Below are positions 22,601-33,804 of a stretch of 64,000 bases of DNA, in pieces. Positions within the stretch are counted from its first letter, which is position 1. Every line of letters starts with the position of its first letter. Source of the DNA: Forficula auricularia. Lineage: Eukaryota > Arthropoda > Insecta > Dermaptera > Forficulidae. A program made the translations under genes and the position numbers. The stretch lies in contig JALMQS010000816.1 of the NCBI GenBank assembly GCA_024734495.1, positions 9,085,092 to 9,149,091 on the forward strand, read 5' to 3'. Under the pieces are notes generated by a model. The model worked only from the letters and a program-made list of their open reading frames with translations. It did not search any database and had not been told where the DNA came from.

Positions 22601-25600
22601 AAATATTTTCTACTATACAATTATTTGTTACACTAAGGGGCGATAGTCTTATTTCTTATTATACTTATATTGATAAAACCAAGCAAAACAAATTTCAAAC
22701 TTATAAGTTTTAGGGTAGTTGTTTCACCATGTGAGTTTTCTTAGGATTTTTTTGACATTTAGATAGATAATTATTTAAATACTTCTCCATCGATTGGTGT
22801 CAAAACAAAATTTATGAACAATATAGTTCACGAGATATTAAATTCCAAAGATAGAGTTTTTCAGTCTCTTATACATATATCGGATATCGGAAAGTTTACA
22901 TACATATTTAATTATAATTAATAAACTCTTCTTACCATTGTTATAAAAAACTAAACCAACATTAAACAATAACTAATACTTATGGAAAGTGGTGTAGGTT
23001 TTAGGTGAAACATGATGTTAATTAATAGAGTAAAGGGTGTGTAGTTTCACAGTGAATGAAATAAAACTCAAAGAGGTTTATACAAACTCAATATATTTCG
23101 GATTATTAGTCCATCATCAGGAGTTTACAAGTTAATACTGTATTAACTTGTAAACTCCTGATGATGGACTAATAATCCGAAATATATTGAGTTTGTATAA
23201 ACCTCTTTGAGTTTTATTTCATTCACTGTGAAACTACACACCCTTTACTCTATTAATTAATAACTAATACATTTTTTAAGAAAATTTTATTTAATTCATA
23301 GTTACAACACAGTTTCTGAGATAATAATGAATAAATAATGAAAAATTTACACTAAAACAAGCTGGCAACAACGCATTTATTTAACCTAAAAAGTGGGTTA
23401 ACTTTAGTAATTTTTTGACGTTTTTTCGCTTCAGCTATTGCCGCAAAAGCTTTCAATCGCTTATTAAGAACTTTTTGTTTTATAAATTTCCCTTTATAAT
23501 GAACTTTATCTGACATTTCTATGATAAAATATATATAAGCTCGGACAGTGTGGCCAGATTTGTCAAACGAGCACAGGATTGGCTAGTAGTGGTACATAAA
23601 CAGCAAAAAGTTTTGGGCTTATGAATTATGAATCCTTATTGTCTGTTCTATATACTCTGGCATTAACTTTTTGCTAGTATTGTCGCGAAACAACTACCTT
23701 AAGCGATTTGATTTGATTAGCAAATTTAATTTTTTTTAATAAGCTTAAAGTAAGAGCAATTATTGTTGTTCATTATTATACTTCATTTATTAAATATATA
23801 CCATTTTTTCTATTTTAGGAGTTATTTAAATTTTATGACAGAAGAACTTATCAATCCCTATGTGTATGTATAAATTGATATTAATTATTTATTAATTAAA
23901 TACATTATAATAAATTATTCGTTTTTTAGAAATCTTCCAAGAGCAATATATATATCTCTTCCTCTTGTTACTTCTATTTATGTTTTTGCTAATATAGCTT
24001 ATCTCGCAGTTCTTACACCTGAAGCAATGTTGGCAACCAAAGCAATAGCAGTTGTAAGTGATAGCTCTTTATTTCTGAGCAATACATATTTCAAAATAAA
24101 AAATATATATATATAATTTTTTTTTAGACATTTTCTGATCAAGTTCTTGGATCTATGTCCTGGAGTTTACCTGTTCTGGTTGCTCTTTCTGCTTTTGGAG
24201 GTCTTTGTGTTCACATTATGACTTCTTCAAGGTACCTATTAAAAAAATTGTTTAATAATCTAATTAATTCAATTCTAATGGAAATATTTTTCAGAATGTG
24301 TTTTGTTGGTGCAAGATATGGACATTTTCCCGTCATGCTATCACATATTAATATAAAACATTATACTCCGACTCCTTCACTCATTTTTTTAGTAAGTTAT
24401 ATTAGAAATATTACCTATTTTTAATAAAAGTAAATATATTCGATAAATATTTAAAATTTTACAGAATATTCTTTCACTAATAATGCTTGTTACAAGTGAT
24501 GTACATCTTCTGATAACATATTCAAGCATAGTAGAATCATTTTTCATAATGATCTCAGTTTCGGGTCTTTTATATCTTCGATGGAAGAAACCTGACATGC
24601 ATCGACCAATAAAGGTACATCATTTTGAACATTAAAATATCATTTATAACTTATTGCATCATTGAAGTTGTCCTTTGCTTGATGCAAAGCAAATAAACAT
24701 ACCTATACCATATACAGTGTGTTTCAGGAGGAATAGTAAATATTTTAGGAGGTGTTAGTATAGATGAATTGCAATAAAAAAATGCCATATAACATGTGTC
24801 CAATTTTTATTGAGTACAGAGATACAGCTGTTAGTATGTAACCCAATATTGGCATACTCAGCATGTGTAAATACGTGCGGCATGTTTACACACTACATTA
24901 CAGTAGACTTGGCCAACAAACCACAATGAAAAACTTCAATATAAACTAAAGCACAACTTGGACATCAATACTCTACTGCTGACATTCGATAAATACGCCC
25001 ATAGCAACTGGTGTACCAAGACACGAAACGAAAATGCATATAACTCAGCAGTATCTCTGTACTCAATGACACATGTTATATGGCATTTTTTATTGCAATT
25101 CGTCTATACTACTACCTCCTAAAATATTTACTATTCCTCCTGAAACACCCTGTATATATATATATAATTTATTTTTTAGAGACTCTAATTTCAAAGGCAA
25201 TCTAACATTATAATTCATTCATAATTAGATATTTCTATTCGTTAGCAAATTGATCAGTCTACTATCAAAACAGATTTATTTACATCCAATCGTGTATTTG
25301 ATTCTATGAGACACAACTAATAAAATATTTCAATAAATACACTGATGATGAAGGTCAAAACTTCGAAACTATAGTGTCTAGATATAAATCTGTGTTATTT
25401 GTGAGAAATGTGATAACTGCACTGGCTTTTTTTCAGTTTGAGCATTATAGTAATTAGAGAATAACAAATAAAAAAAACATTTCAATATATTTATTATTTA
25501 TGTTTACATAGTGTTAAATATAGTCAAGACACATTTCGAATAATATCTACAATATTTTTAGAAGTAATAGAACTTATCATTTTTGTATCAAACAAAAAAA

Positions 25601-26946
25601 ATTTGGGAGTTATCATGAGTTGATCATCGGGGGAAAAAACAACATATTTAAATAATACCTTCTTTAAAAAACATTTAATATATATTTCAAACGTTTCCGG
25701 GCAAATTCTTCCTCTTTCAGGCTTTTTTCTCTGTCAAAATTTATTTTCTTCAAGTATATGTCTTTAACAAATGGAGAAGGGGTATGAGTAAAAAGAGGGT
25801 TGGAGACTCATTGTCATATCTATGGTACTAAAATTCATATCCCTGGTTGTTTTAAACATATATAAATTTTATATAAATAAAGAAATAAATTTAATTATTT
25901 TATGAGAGTTCAAGTAGCAGGTAGAAATAGATTTAAATTTTCTAAGAAAATCACAAGAAGGTGTCATCTATTAGATACAAATGTTTTGTTATTTTTTTTC
26001 GATTCCCTAAGTGCTAAAAAACAACACTTCTGACTTATAACTAAAAATAATCCATTCCATCGGATCTAATAGATGACACCCTCTTCTGATTTTCTTAGTG
26101 AATTATTTTATTTTTTGAACTCAATGGAGGGGATAGGTTCTCCCAAATACCATAGATAGGTATACCTATATCGTCGCCTTAGAGTGTAAACCTGCTAAAT
26201 CCACCTTTTTATCATATATGACATATGTTATTAATACCGTTCGAAAGAAAAAGAGATGCAGTATTGTCCAAGTAAAACTGCTACTTAAAATTACCATCGT
26301 AAGTTGTAGTAAAAGATGTGAAATATAGTTTCTTTCCATAACAACAATATTAAATTTTGTTTATTTTTCCTCTGCCCTGTAAAATTTCCTTGTGAGTTAG
26401 CAGGTTTACACTCTAAGGCGACAATATATAATAAATGTTTATTTGCATCAATCTGAGGACAACCTCACTGATTTTTCCTCACGAATCAACAACTCTGCTA
26501 CCCTTTGCAAGAAAAAATCTTTTCAATTTAGTTGATATTTATAACATTTTATTGACGTCGTTTTCATGAACTGAAGCTATTCCAAAAGAAAATTAAAATA
26601 TTACCATTGATTCACTGAAATTTACTTTTGTAATATTTTCAGGTATTTTTAGGAATTCCAATTCTATTCGTAATAATTTGTGCTTTCCTAGTCTTTGTTC
26701 CTTGTTATTACAAGCCTTATGAAGTCGGAATGGGTGCCCTTATTACTCTTACTGGAATACCAGCATATTGGTTTGGAGTAGTTTGGACGAAAAAACCCAG
26801 ATGGACAGTAACATATCTTGGTAAATAAAAATATTATTATTAATATGTCAGAGATTTTCAATCGGTAATTAATTAATATTTATTTCATTTCAGAAAAATT
26901 TACATTTTTAGTTCAGAAATTATTTTTATCAGCTAAAGAAGAATAA
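19647..26946 (+). CDS. SLC7-family amino-acid transporter, complete
   Basis: Light chain of a heteromeric amino-acid transporter (LAT/y+LAT type), a plasma-membrane exchanger of neutral and/or cationic amino acids that pairs with an SLC3A2-like heavy chain. Coding exons: 19647-19788, 21244-21466, 21545-21660, 21730-21855, 21934-22033, 23819-23863, 23930-24053, 24128-24231, 24295-24391, 24465-24614, 26643-26820, 26894-26946. These sum to 1458 nt, 485 aa plus stop, with every phase consistent. The substrate motif GSGIF is at residues 46-50, [20 protein letters not shown] follows, and Cys145 (FFPDC) fits the conserved disulfide to the heavy chain. The usual 12 membrane segments are expected. Introns 4 and 5 have GA donors. 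An acceptor at 19633 suggests a non-coding 5' exon upstream. Substrate class and orthology are not decidable here. Confidence 0.93.
20640..20960 (-). pseudogene. LINE remnant inside transporter intron 1
   Basis: Decayed non-LTR retrotransposon 3' sequence, alignable by eye with 3000-3260 and, in reverse, with 60860-61310 (GGCAAGAGAATGCT, AAGACAGAGACGAAT, AAAAGAGCGTCTGGACC). No frame survives. Confidence 0.55.
21856..21933 (+). other. GA-AG intron (transporter intron 4)
   Basis: 78-nt intron placed by protein continuity (LTYFFLG joined to GNTSNF). The donor is CCTTG|GAAATA and the acceptor TTTTTTAG|GAAATA. No GT lies where splicing would keep the frame; reading on gives a stop at 21870-21872. 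The first six intron bases equal the first six bases of the next exon. Confidence 0.85.
22034..23818 (+). other. GA-AG intron (transporter intron 5)
   Basis: 1785-nt intron joining SYSGW to SYLNFMTEE. The donor is GGATG|GAGTTA and the acceptor TTTTAG|GAGTTA. Using the nearby GT (GGATGGA|GTTACC) with the acceptors available breaks the frame to a stop within four codons. Again the intron opens with the same hexamer as the downstream exon. It carries a perfect hammerhead palindrome (22980-23258) and an unassigned repeat near 22200-22580. Confidence 0.85.
22980..23258. mobile_element. Near-perfect palindrome with two hammerhead-like cores
   Basis: A 279-bp insertion in transporter intron 5, flanked by a 12-bp duplication AATAACTAATAC (22968-22979, 23259-23270). 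Arms of about 118 bp are essentially perfect complements. In the sense strand of the gene (23151-23197) the core reads: stem I AAACTC, CTGATGA, one T, GGA/TCC stem II, GAAA, ATATAT-type mini stem III, T, then GAGTTT completing a 6-bp stem I. The minus strand has the same core at 23127-23083. It is young, judging by the arm identity. Confidence 0.85.
24711..25156. mobile_element. Mariner-type foldback MITE in intron 10
   Basis: A 446-bp element with inverted ends of about 100 bp, starting TATACAGTGTGTTTCAGGAG and ending CTCCTGAAACACCCTGTATA. ACAGGGTGT-type ends next to TA are typical of Tc1/mariner-derived elements. No transposase remains. It lies in the last long intron of the transporter gene. 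Confidence 0.75.
25336..25380 (+). ncRNA. Isolated hammerhead-like motif
   Basis: CTGATGA, one T, GAAG/CTTC stem II, GAAA, then the self-complementary ACTATAGT. It follows the same architecture as the foldback cores but without a second arm. The base at the cleavage position would be G in the simplest alignment, which is unfavourable, so this copy may be inactive. It sits in the sense strand of transporter intron 10. Confidence 0.45.
25950..26105. repeat. Small inverted repeat
   Basis: GGTGTCATCTATTAGAT near 25960 is complemented by ATCTAATAGATGACACC near 26070. It is probably a short MITE; no duplication was identified. Confidence 0.5.
26169..26425. mobile_element. 257-bp MITE, family C copy 1
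   Basis: Terminal inverted repeats of about 30 bp (TATCGTCGCCTTAGAGTGTA and its complement, enclosing CCTGCTAA and TTAGCAGG). Two other copies lie at 47028-47281 and 49729-49982. There is no ORF. The superfamily is undetermined. It lies in transporter intron 10 and is followed by one arm of the 10575-type foldback (26431-26520). Confidence 0.85.
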
Positions 26947-26999
26947 TTTTTTTTTTATTATGTATTTTTCTCTTGAATTTTAAAAATTTTATGGGTAAG

Positions 27000-28060
27000 G
27001 AAATTATATTAAGCAAACGTTAAAAAAAAAATAATTCAGTATTGAATTTTGTGCCTCCTATATACAGTGCCGGTTTTGGAAAATTTTAATTCTAAGGTTA
27101 TTTTATTAATAGTGAATCTCAATTAATTATGTGAGATATTTTAGTTATTTAACTAAACCTCGCAAGAAGAAGTTGCAGTATTATTTACAATAGTTTTTTC
27201 TTGTAAAAACTTTTCTTGTATCGTGTGTTAGGTAGATCACCAGTATCATTATCAGTAATATTATTAAATAAATATTATGTGAGTGAAAATTTTATTTATA
27301 TATGTACTTACCTATTGTAAAAACATTCTAAAACCGGATCTGTTAAAGTGTACTTATATTTTAGAAAAATGTTTATCTCTTATTCGGCTGTGTCTATTTT
27401 AAATATATATATATTTTTAACTCGCATATAATTTTTTTTCATTTGAGAATTGATAAAATAAAGTTTTTATGATGTCTACTTAAAAAACAGTGTTTTTTTC
27501 TATTTTAATTGCTTAGAGCATAATTTATTTCCAAAATTTCAATAACAAAATTGTTTAGAGGATTGTTTGTTTTATTCGTAATAAATATTTTAATCGGAAA
27601 ATATCCATCCTGTTTTTTGTTTTTTTTTCTGTTCCTTCTTTCACTCCCAACACCATTCAGACTAATAGGAGACCCGGCCTAAATTAGCTCACTCGAAGTT
27701 TTCGAGAAATTTTTTTTTTTACTTTCACATTTATATTCATAGAATATAATGGGGAAGTATTGCGATGGCCTGTCTGGGTCCTGACTCTTTGAGAGCTTGT
27801 ATCTCAAAGATGAAAAAAGTTAATTTAATTTTGTAACTTCTAGATGGAAGGAATCGATGGCCTTAATAGTTCAAAATCGGATTTAGGACATTAAACCGGA
27901 AATTGTGGTCGCCAGAGGCCAAAAATCCATTGGTCAGTGCGTACGTATGTATCCAAATGCTTGATGTACTCCTTCTAGCCTATATCAAGCTTAAGTTTCG
28001 AATTTTGTATCTTTGAGACTTATGGTTGCGAAACGCGGGGGGGGGCTTGGGGGGGGGGGG
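27000..28060. other. Transporter 3' flank, intergenic
   Basis: Probably includes the transporter 3' UTR; candidate AATAAA signals occur near 27264 and 27459. Further on there is LINE-like debris near 27655 (CAGACTAATAGGAGACC, as at 61118) and a poly-G tract near 28030-28062. Confidence 0.4.
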
Positions 28061-28076
28061 GGAAATGAAAGTGCTT

Positions 28077-28425
28077 ACCTAGACATAAACTTCCGGTTTT
28101 TCTATTTTAGCCCAATCTTGTTATACTTCTTGTAGCCTCTAGATAGCTCAAGTTTCAAATTTCAACGTTCTGCGACTTTCGAAGACGAGATATGAACGAT
28201 TAAAATATTTATTTTACGACACTCTAAATTACAACCCTTCCTCTTACCTAGACATCAACTTCCGGTTTTTCTATTTTAGCCCAAATCTTGTTATACTTCT
28301 TGTAGCCTCTAGATAGCTCAAGTTTCAAATTTCAACGTTCTGCGACTTTCCGAAGACGAGATATGAACGATTAAAATATTTATTTTACGACACTCCTAAT
28401 TTACAACCCCTTCCTTTAATTCAAT
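28077..28425. repeat. ~174-bp tandem duplication
   Basis: Two head-to-tail copies (about 28077-28250 and 28251-28425) sharing CTTCCGGTTTTTCTATTTTA and TTCAACGTTCTGCGACTTTC with only single-base differences and indels. Confidence 0.85.
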
Positions 28426-28734
28426 CGGATTAAAAATTTGACACAACTATTAACTCATGACACTTGATAAATACACTAATTTTTAAAAAAAATCTTTAGA
28501 GCCGTTTTTGAGAAAATCCAAAAAAATGAAATAAAGGAAAGGGGTGTAAATTAGTAGTTCCGCGATTACTTCAAATAAATGAAAATGTGAAAGTCGTGTG
28601 GTGAACACACCAGTTGATTTTTTTAAAGAGACTATTTTTCTGTTCTTTCTCATGGGCACAAAAGTAGTTTTTTCCTAAAGTGCCATACTCGATTCCCAGC
28701 GTCAGCGATTACTATGGAGAGATTTATTTTTGAC

Positions 28735-28815
28735 AAAGATGAAAATTGTTCTAAGGCGAGATTCGAATCCAAGTAAATTCCAAACGCCTTATCCACTGCT
28801 CAATCGGCTCAAAAG
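28735..28815 (-). repeat. tRNA-derived SINE head
   Basis: On the minus strand: GAGCCGATTGAGCAGTGG (A-box-like), then GGATAAGGCGTTTGG, then TTGGATTCGAATCTCGCC (B box). The spacing is tRNA-like, but the acceptor and anticodon stems do not close convincingly, so this is a SINE or tRNA pseudogene rather than a functional tRNA. The frame at 28730-28996 crosses it by chance. Confidence 0.55.
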
Positions 28816-29274
28816 TAGTTTATTGAATAAAAATTATTTTTTTAATTCATTTACCTTCAAACAATTACTAAAAAATGACAGACAAAAATCTAATATTTTT
28901 ATCACTTTACCTGGCTCGAAAAAAAGGGGAACATTAGGATTTTCATTTTTTCCCACTTGCCCTTTGTTCTCTTTTATATTTTTGAGATATTTCTAAATAA
29001 CGAACACTTTGAAATTCAATTTAAATATTTAAAGTTATATTATAACCAGAACCTGTAGTTTATCCCGAATAAATTCATAAATACCTACTGTCCCCATTAA
29101 ATACAATAATTCTTACCCTTTACCTGCCATCTCTAGTCCCTATCTAAAGCATTTATTTAAATTAAAAAGAGTTCTAATCGAAAAAAATTTACTGGTGCTG
29201 AAAATCTTAAAAAAAACAACAGAATCTGCAGAAATTAATGATTTATTGAAAAATATCTAATTATAGGACTTAGG

Positions 29275-29452
29275 GCCAGTTGTAAACTCTTTTTAAACGT
29301 TGACAAAGATAAATCCTTAGAATTCACCTGACTGTTATATGAAAGTGCCTGTCATCTGATTGGCCATCACGCCGGGCACAAGGTGAATTCTAAGGATTTA
29401 CCCTTTGTCAACGTTTAAAAGAGTTTACCAACCGTCATACAACTGGCCCTTA
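29275..29452. mobile_element. PIF/Harbinger-like palindromic MITE
   Basis: GGGCCAGTTGTA and TACAACTGGCCC ends flanked by TTA on both sides, with inner complementary arms (TCCTTAGAATTCACC and GGTGAATTCTAAGGA). TTA duplication and GGGCC ends fit PIF/Harbinger MITEs. Related to the palindrome at 18991-19155, with which it shares the centre CATCTGATTGGCCATC. Confidence 0.75.
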
Positions 29453-29825
29453 AAAGTTCTTAAAATTTATTCAAGTCTCATAAAGGCTAACAATAACCAA
29501 TATGCTGATGTGCAACTAAGTATTGAAAACTTCAAATAATAATTAATTTAATAGCAGGTATTAGATAATATTTTTATTACTTAATTGTTATATATGGGGC
29601 ATTCCACCCTAAACCGAATGTATGAAATCTATTTATGAATATTCAAATATTCACGAAAATTCGAGAGACTGTTTATTCCAAAGTGAATAAAAATAAACTG
29701 CAACGGATCGTTGCTAAACTTTATCCAAATTCATTTGAAATATTAATATGTTTGTTCCTTTATTATCAATCAGATATCACTTGCAATTTGTAGTTCAAGT
29801 TGACATTAATTAAAAATAATTCTCA

Positions 29826-32495
29826 TTTAATAGTCGAGGAATAACCATTCTACATTGGATTTTTGACATTTCGGTTATTATTGTAACCATTGCTGAAGAC
29901 ATTGAGGAATCGACTTAAAATCAAAAATAGCCACCGATTCTCATCTAATAGATACTTGAGGAATAACAATTCTACATTAGGCTTTTGACGCTTCGATTAT
30001 TATTGGTAACCATTGCTGAAGACATGGAGGAATCGACTTAAAATCAAAAATAACGATCGATTCTCATCTAATACTAGAGGAATAACCTTATTGCATTCCA
30101 TTTTTGATGTTTTGACCATTAATGGCAACCTCTACTGAAAACGCGGAAGAATCGACTTAAAATCAAAAAGACTAAATTCTTTTATGGCAAACAACTCAAA
30201 CTTGAGTAGTTTACCAAAAAAATTTAGTCTTTTGATTTTAAGTCGATTCTTCCACGTTTTCAGTAGAGGTTGCCATTATGGTCAAAACATCAAAAATGGA
30301 ATGCAATAGATTATTCCTCTAGTATTAGATGAGAATCGATCGTTATTTTTGATTTTAAGTCGATTCCTCCATGTCTTCAGCAATGGTTACCAATAATAAT
30401 CGAAACGTCAAAAACCTAATGTAGAATTGTTATTCCTCAAGTATTAGATGAGAATCGATGGCTATTTTTGATTTTAAGTCGATTCCTCCATGTCTTCAGC
30501 AATGGTTACCAATAAAAACCGAAATGTCAAAAATCCAATATAGAATGGTTATTCCTCAAGTATTAGATGAGAATCAATCGCTATTTTTGGTTTAAAGTCG
30601 ATTTCTCTATGTCTTCGGCAATGGTTACCAATAAAAACCGAAACGCCAAAAATCCAATATAGAATGGTTATTCCTCAAGTATTAGATGAGAATCGATGGC
30701 TATTTTTGATTTTAAGTCGATCCTCCATGTCTTCAGCAATGGTTACCAATAAAAACCGAAATCTCAAAAATCCAATATAGAATGGTTATTCCTCAAGTAT
30801 TAGATGAGAATCAATCGCTATTTTTGGTTTAAAGTCGATTTCTCTATGTCTTCAGCAATGGTTACCAATAAAAACCGAAACGCCAAAAATCCAATATAGA
30901 ATGGTTATTCCTCAAGTATTAGATGAGAATCAATCGCTATTTTTGGTTTAAAGTCGATTTCTCTATATCTTCAGCAATGGTTACCAATAAAAACCGAAAT
31001 GCCAAAAATCCAATATAGAATGGTTATTCCTCAAGTACTAGATGAGAATCAATCGCTATTTTTGGTTTTAAGTCGATTTCTCTATGTCTTCAGCAATGGT
31101 TCCCAATAAAAACCGAAATCTCAAAAATCCAATATTGAATGGTTATTCCTCAAGTACTAGTTGAGAATCAATCGCTATTTTTGGTTTAAAGTCGATTTCT
31201 CTATGTCTTCAGCAATGGTTACCAATAAAAACCGAAATCTCAAAAATCCAATATAGAATGGTTATTCCTCAAGTACTAGTTGAGAATCAATCGCTATTTT
31301 TGGTTTAAAGTCGATTTCTCTATGTCTTCAGCAATGGTTACCAATAAAAACCGAAATCTCAAAAATCCAATATAGAATGGTTATTCCTCAAGTATTAGTT
31401 GAGAATCAATCGCTATTTTTGGTTTAAAGTCGATTTCTCTATGTCTTCAGCAATGGTCCCCAATAAAAACCGAAATCATAAAAATCCAATATTGAATGGT
31501 TATTCCTCAAGTACTAGTTGAGAATCAATCGCTATTTTTGGTTTAAAGTCGATTTCTCTATGTCTTCAGCAATGGTTACCAATAAAAACCGAAATCTCAA
31601 AAATCCAATATAGAATGGTTATTCCTCAAGTACTAGTTGAGAATCAATCGCTATTTTTGGTTTAAAGTCGATTTCTCTATGTCTTCAGCAATGGTTACCA
31701 ATAAAAACCGAAATCTCAAAAATCCAATATAGAATGGTTATTCCTCAAGTATTAGATGAGAATCAATCGCTATTTTTGGTTTAAAGTCGATTTCTTTATG
31801 TCTTCAGCAATGGTTCCCAATAAAAACCGAAATCTCAAAAATCCAATATAGAATGGTTATTCCTCAAGTACTAGATCAGAATCAATCGCTATTTTTGGTT
31901 TAAAGTCGATTTCTCTATGTCTTCAGCAATGGTTACCAATAAAAACCGAAATCTCAAAAATCCAATATTGAATGGTTATTCCTCAAGTACTAGTTGAGAA
32001 TCAATCGCTATTTTTGGTTTAAAGTCGATTTCTCCATGTCTTCAGCAATGGTTACCAATAAAAACCGAAATGTCAAAAATCCAATATAGAATGGTTATTC
32101 CTCAAGTATTAGATGAGAATCAATCGCTATTTTTGGTTTAAAGTCGATTTCTCTATGTCTTCAGCAATGGTTACCAATAAAAACCGAAACGCCAAAAATC
32201 CAATATAGAATGGTTATTCCTCAAGTATTAGATGAGAATCAATCGCTATTTTTGGTTTAAAGTCGATTTCTCCATGTCTTCAGCAATGGTTACCAATAAA
32301 AACCGAAATGCCAAAAATCCAATATAGAATGGTTATTCCTCAAGTACTAGATGAGAATCAATCGCTATTTTTGGTTTTAAGTCGATTTCTCTATGTCTTC
32401 AGCAATGGTTCCCAATAAAAACCGAAACGTCAAAAATCCAATATAGAATGGTTATTCCTCAAGTACTAGTTGAGAATCAATCGCTATTTTTAGCA
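29826..32495. repeat. Foldback array of 119-bp units
   Basis: Three units in reverse orientation (29826-30178), a 50-bp centre (30179-30228, itself flanked by AAAGACTAAATTC and its complement), then about 19 units in forward orientation to 32495. Each unit contains GTTATTCCTCAAGTA, GTCTTCAGCAATGGTTACCA and CCAATATAGAATG. The first unit on both sides of the centre is a distinct variant (CTTCCACGTTTTCAGTAGAG), so the two arms are homologous from the centre outward. Inverted arms built from tandem repeats are the layout of Drosophila FB/Galileo foldback transposons; whether this one belongs to that superfamily cannot be told without a transposase. Confidence 0.88.
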
Positions 32496-32499
32496 TTTC

Positions 32500-33295
32500 A
32501 CAGAGAAAAGCCTATCCACTCTTACTTAGTTAGGTTAAATGAGTCCTATATTACCATAAACAGATCAAATGAATAAATTTTAAAGAATTCAAAAATCTTA
32601 CTTTAGAGTAAAGTACTTTAAAATATAATTTTACTAAAAACTTTATTTAACCTTTTTGTCGGCCCCAAGGTACTTAATTAGGATATTAAATTTCATCAAA
32701 ATTGGTTAAGTCATTTTAAAGATATTTAGAAAAAACTAAAAAAGTACTGAAATAAATAATGTTGTATAATACTAATGTTTGTGGGCCGATATGTACCAAA
32801 AACTAATCAGCGCTTCATTTTGTTAAAATGATGGTAGGTTTTCAATTTCATTTCAATCGGTGCAAAGGTGTGGAAAAAATCGTGGACGAAAAAAACGATA
32901 ACATCCATCCATCCATCCGCACGCACTTCCAAAAAAATGGCACTTTTTGGCCTCTTCGACGAGATTCCAGGTAACTTTTGGCAAAACCGCCACGTGCTAA
33001 AATTCAATCTCATTGAATACTTCAATTTGTGACCTTAATTGAGTCCATGGGTTCCGTAGTCTTTACCTGAGGACCCGTTGAAGTCGCGCTTGCCGCGCGA
33101 CCGATTGCAACACTTTCTCCCATGCTTCGCATTGGATAAAGTAAAAGAATCAATTTCAATTTTTTATTACTATTTTTTTTTCAATTTTTGAAAATATAAC
33201 ATTTTTTCGGCTATAACTTCATGATAAATCAATATATTTCATTTTTTTTAATCGAATAGGATTTGCAAGAATCAAACTTTTTTGTCAGAATTTGA
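32500..33295. other. Intergenic with old repeat debris
   Basis: No gene supported. It includes a CATC microsatellite near 32902 (CATCCATCCATCC) and a GC-richer block (33040-33130, GTCGCGCTTGCCGCGCGACC hairpin) that looks like a transposon end. Confidence 0.4.
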
Positions 33296-33425
33296 GCCTT
33301 GTATAAGGTAAGAAGTTGAATAGACGTGAAAAAGCGTCTGGTCCGGAATAAAAGCAAAGCTTTCAGGCTGCAACTTTTGCTATTGAAGTAATGTGGTCAT
33401 TTCAAGAGAAATGAGACCAACCAAA
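33296..33425 (-). pseudogene. LINE remnant
   Basis: Short minus-strand match to the reverse-transcriptase C-terminal debris at 60860-61310 (AAAAGCGTCTGGTCCGGAA, GAAGTAATGTGGTCATTTC). No frame remains. Confidence 0.5.
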
Positions 33426-33468
33426 CAGTGATATTGTAGCCACCGTTGATCACCAAGGAATTTATTTT

Positions 33469-33720
33469 GATTGAAAAGTTTTTGTTTTGCCGAGAGTAGC
33501 AGAGTTGTTGATTCACAAAGAGAAACAAAGAGGTTGTCCTCTGCTTGATGCAAATAAACATATACACATATATATCAAGATGATATATCTGTATAAATCT
33601 GTATAATCTGTATAAATAATATAATGTATAAATAATATATATACAGATATATCATCTTGATATATATGTGTATATGTTTATTTGCATCAAGCAGAGGACA
33701 ACCTCTTTGTTTCTCTTTGT
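33469..33720. mobile_element. Foldback element, TSD 11 bp
   Basis: Second full copy of the 10575-10775 element, flanked by the duplication GAATTTATTTT (33458-33468, 33721-33731). Arms of about 90 bp are near-perfect complements and meet at an AT-rich centre with ATATATATCATCTTGATATA-type symmetry. No ORF. Confidence 0.82.
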
Positions 33721-33804
33721 GAATTTATTTTAAATTCATAGTAATATTAATTTGGTTATTAAATATAGATTATGTTTATTTATCTTATTGTTCATAATAA
33801 AGTT

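Noticed and set aside
28735..28815. Functional tRNA gene on the minus strand
   Set aside because: A and B boxes are present, but the acceptor and anticodon stems do not pair, so it was kept only as a SINE-like head.
29826..32495. Regularly spaced repeats resembling a CRISPR array
   Set aside because: The whole 119-bp unit repeats with no unique spacers, the locus is eukaryotic, and there is an inverted arm.
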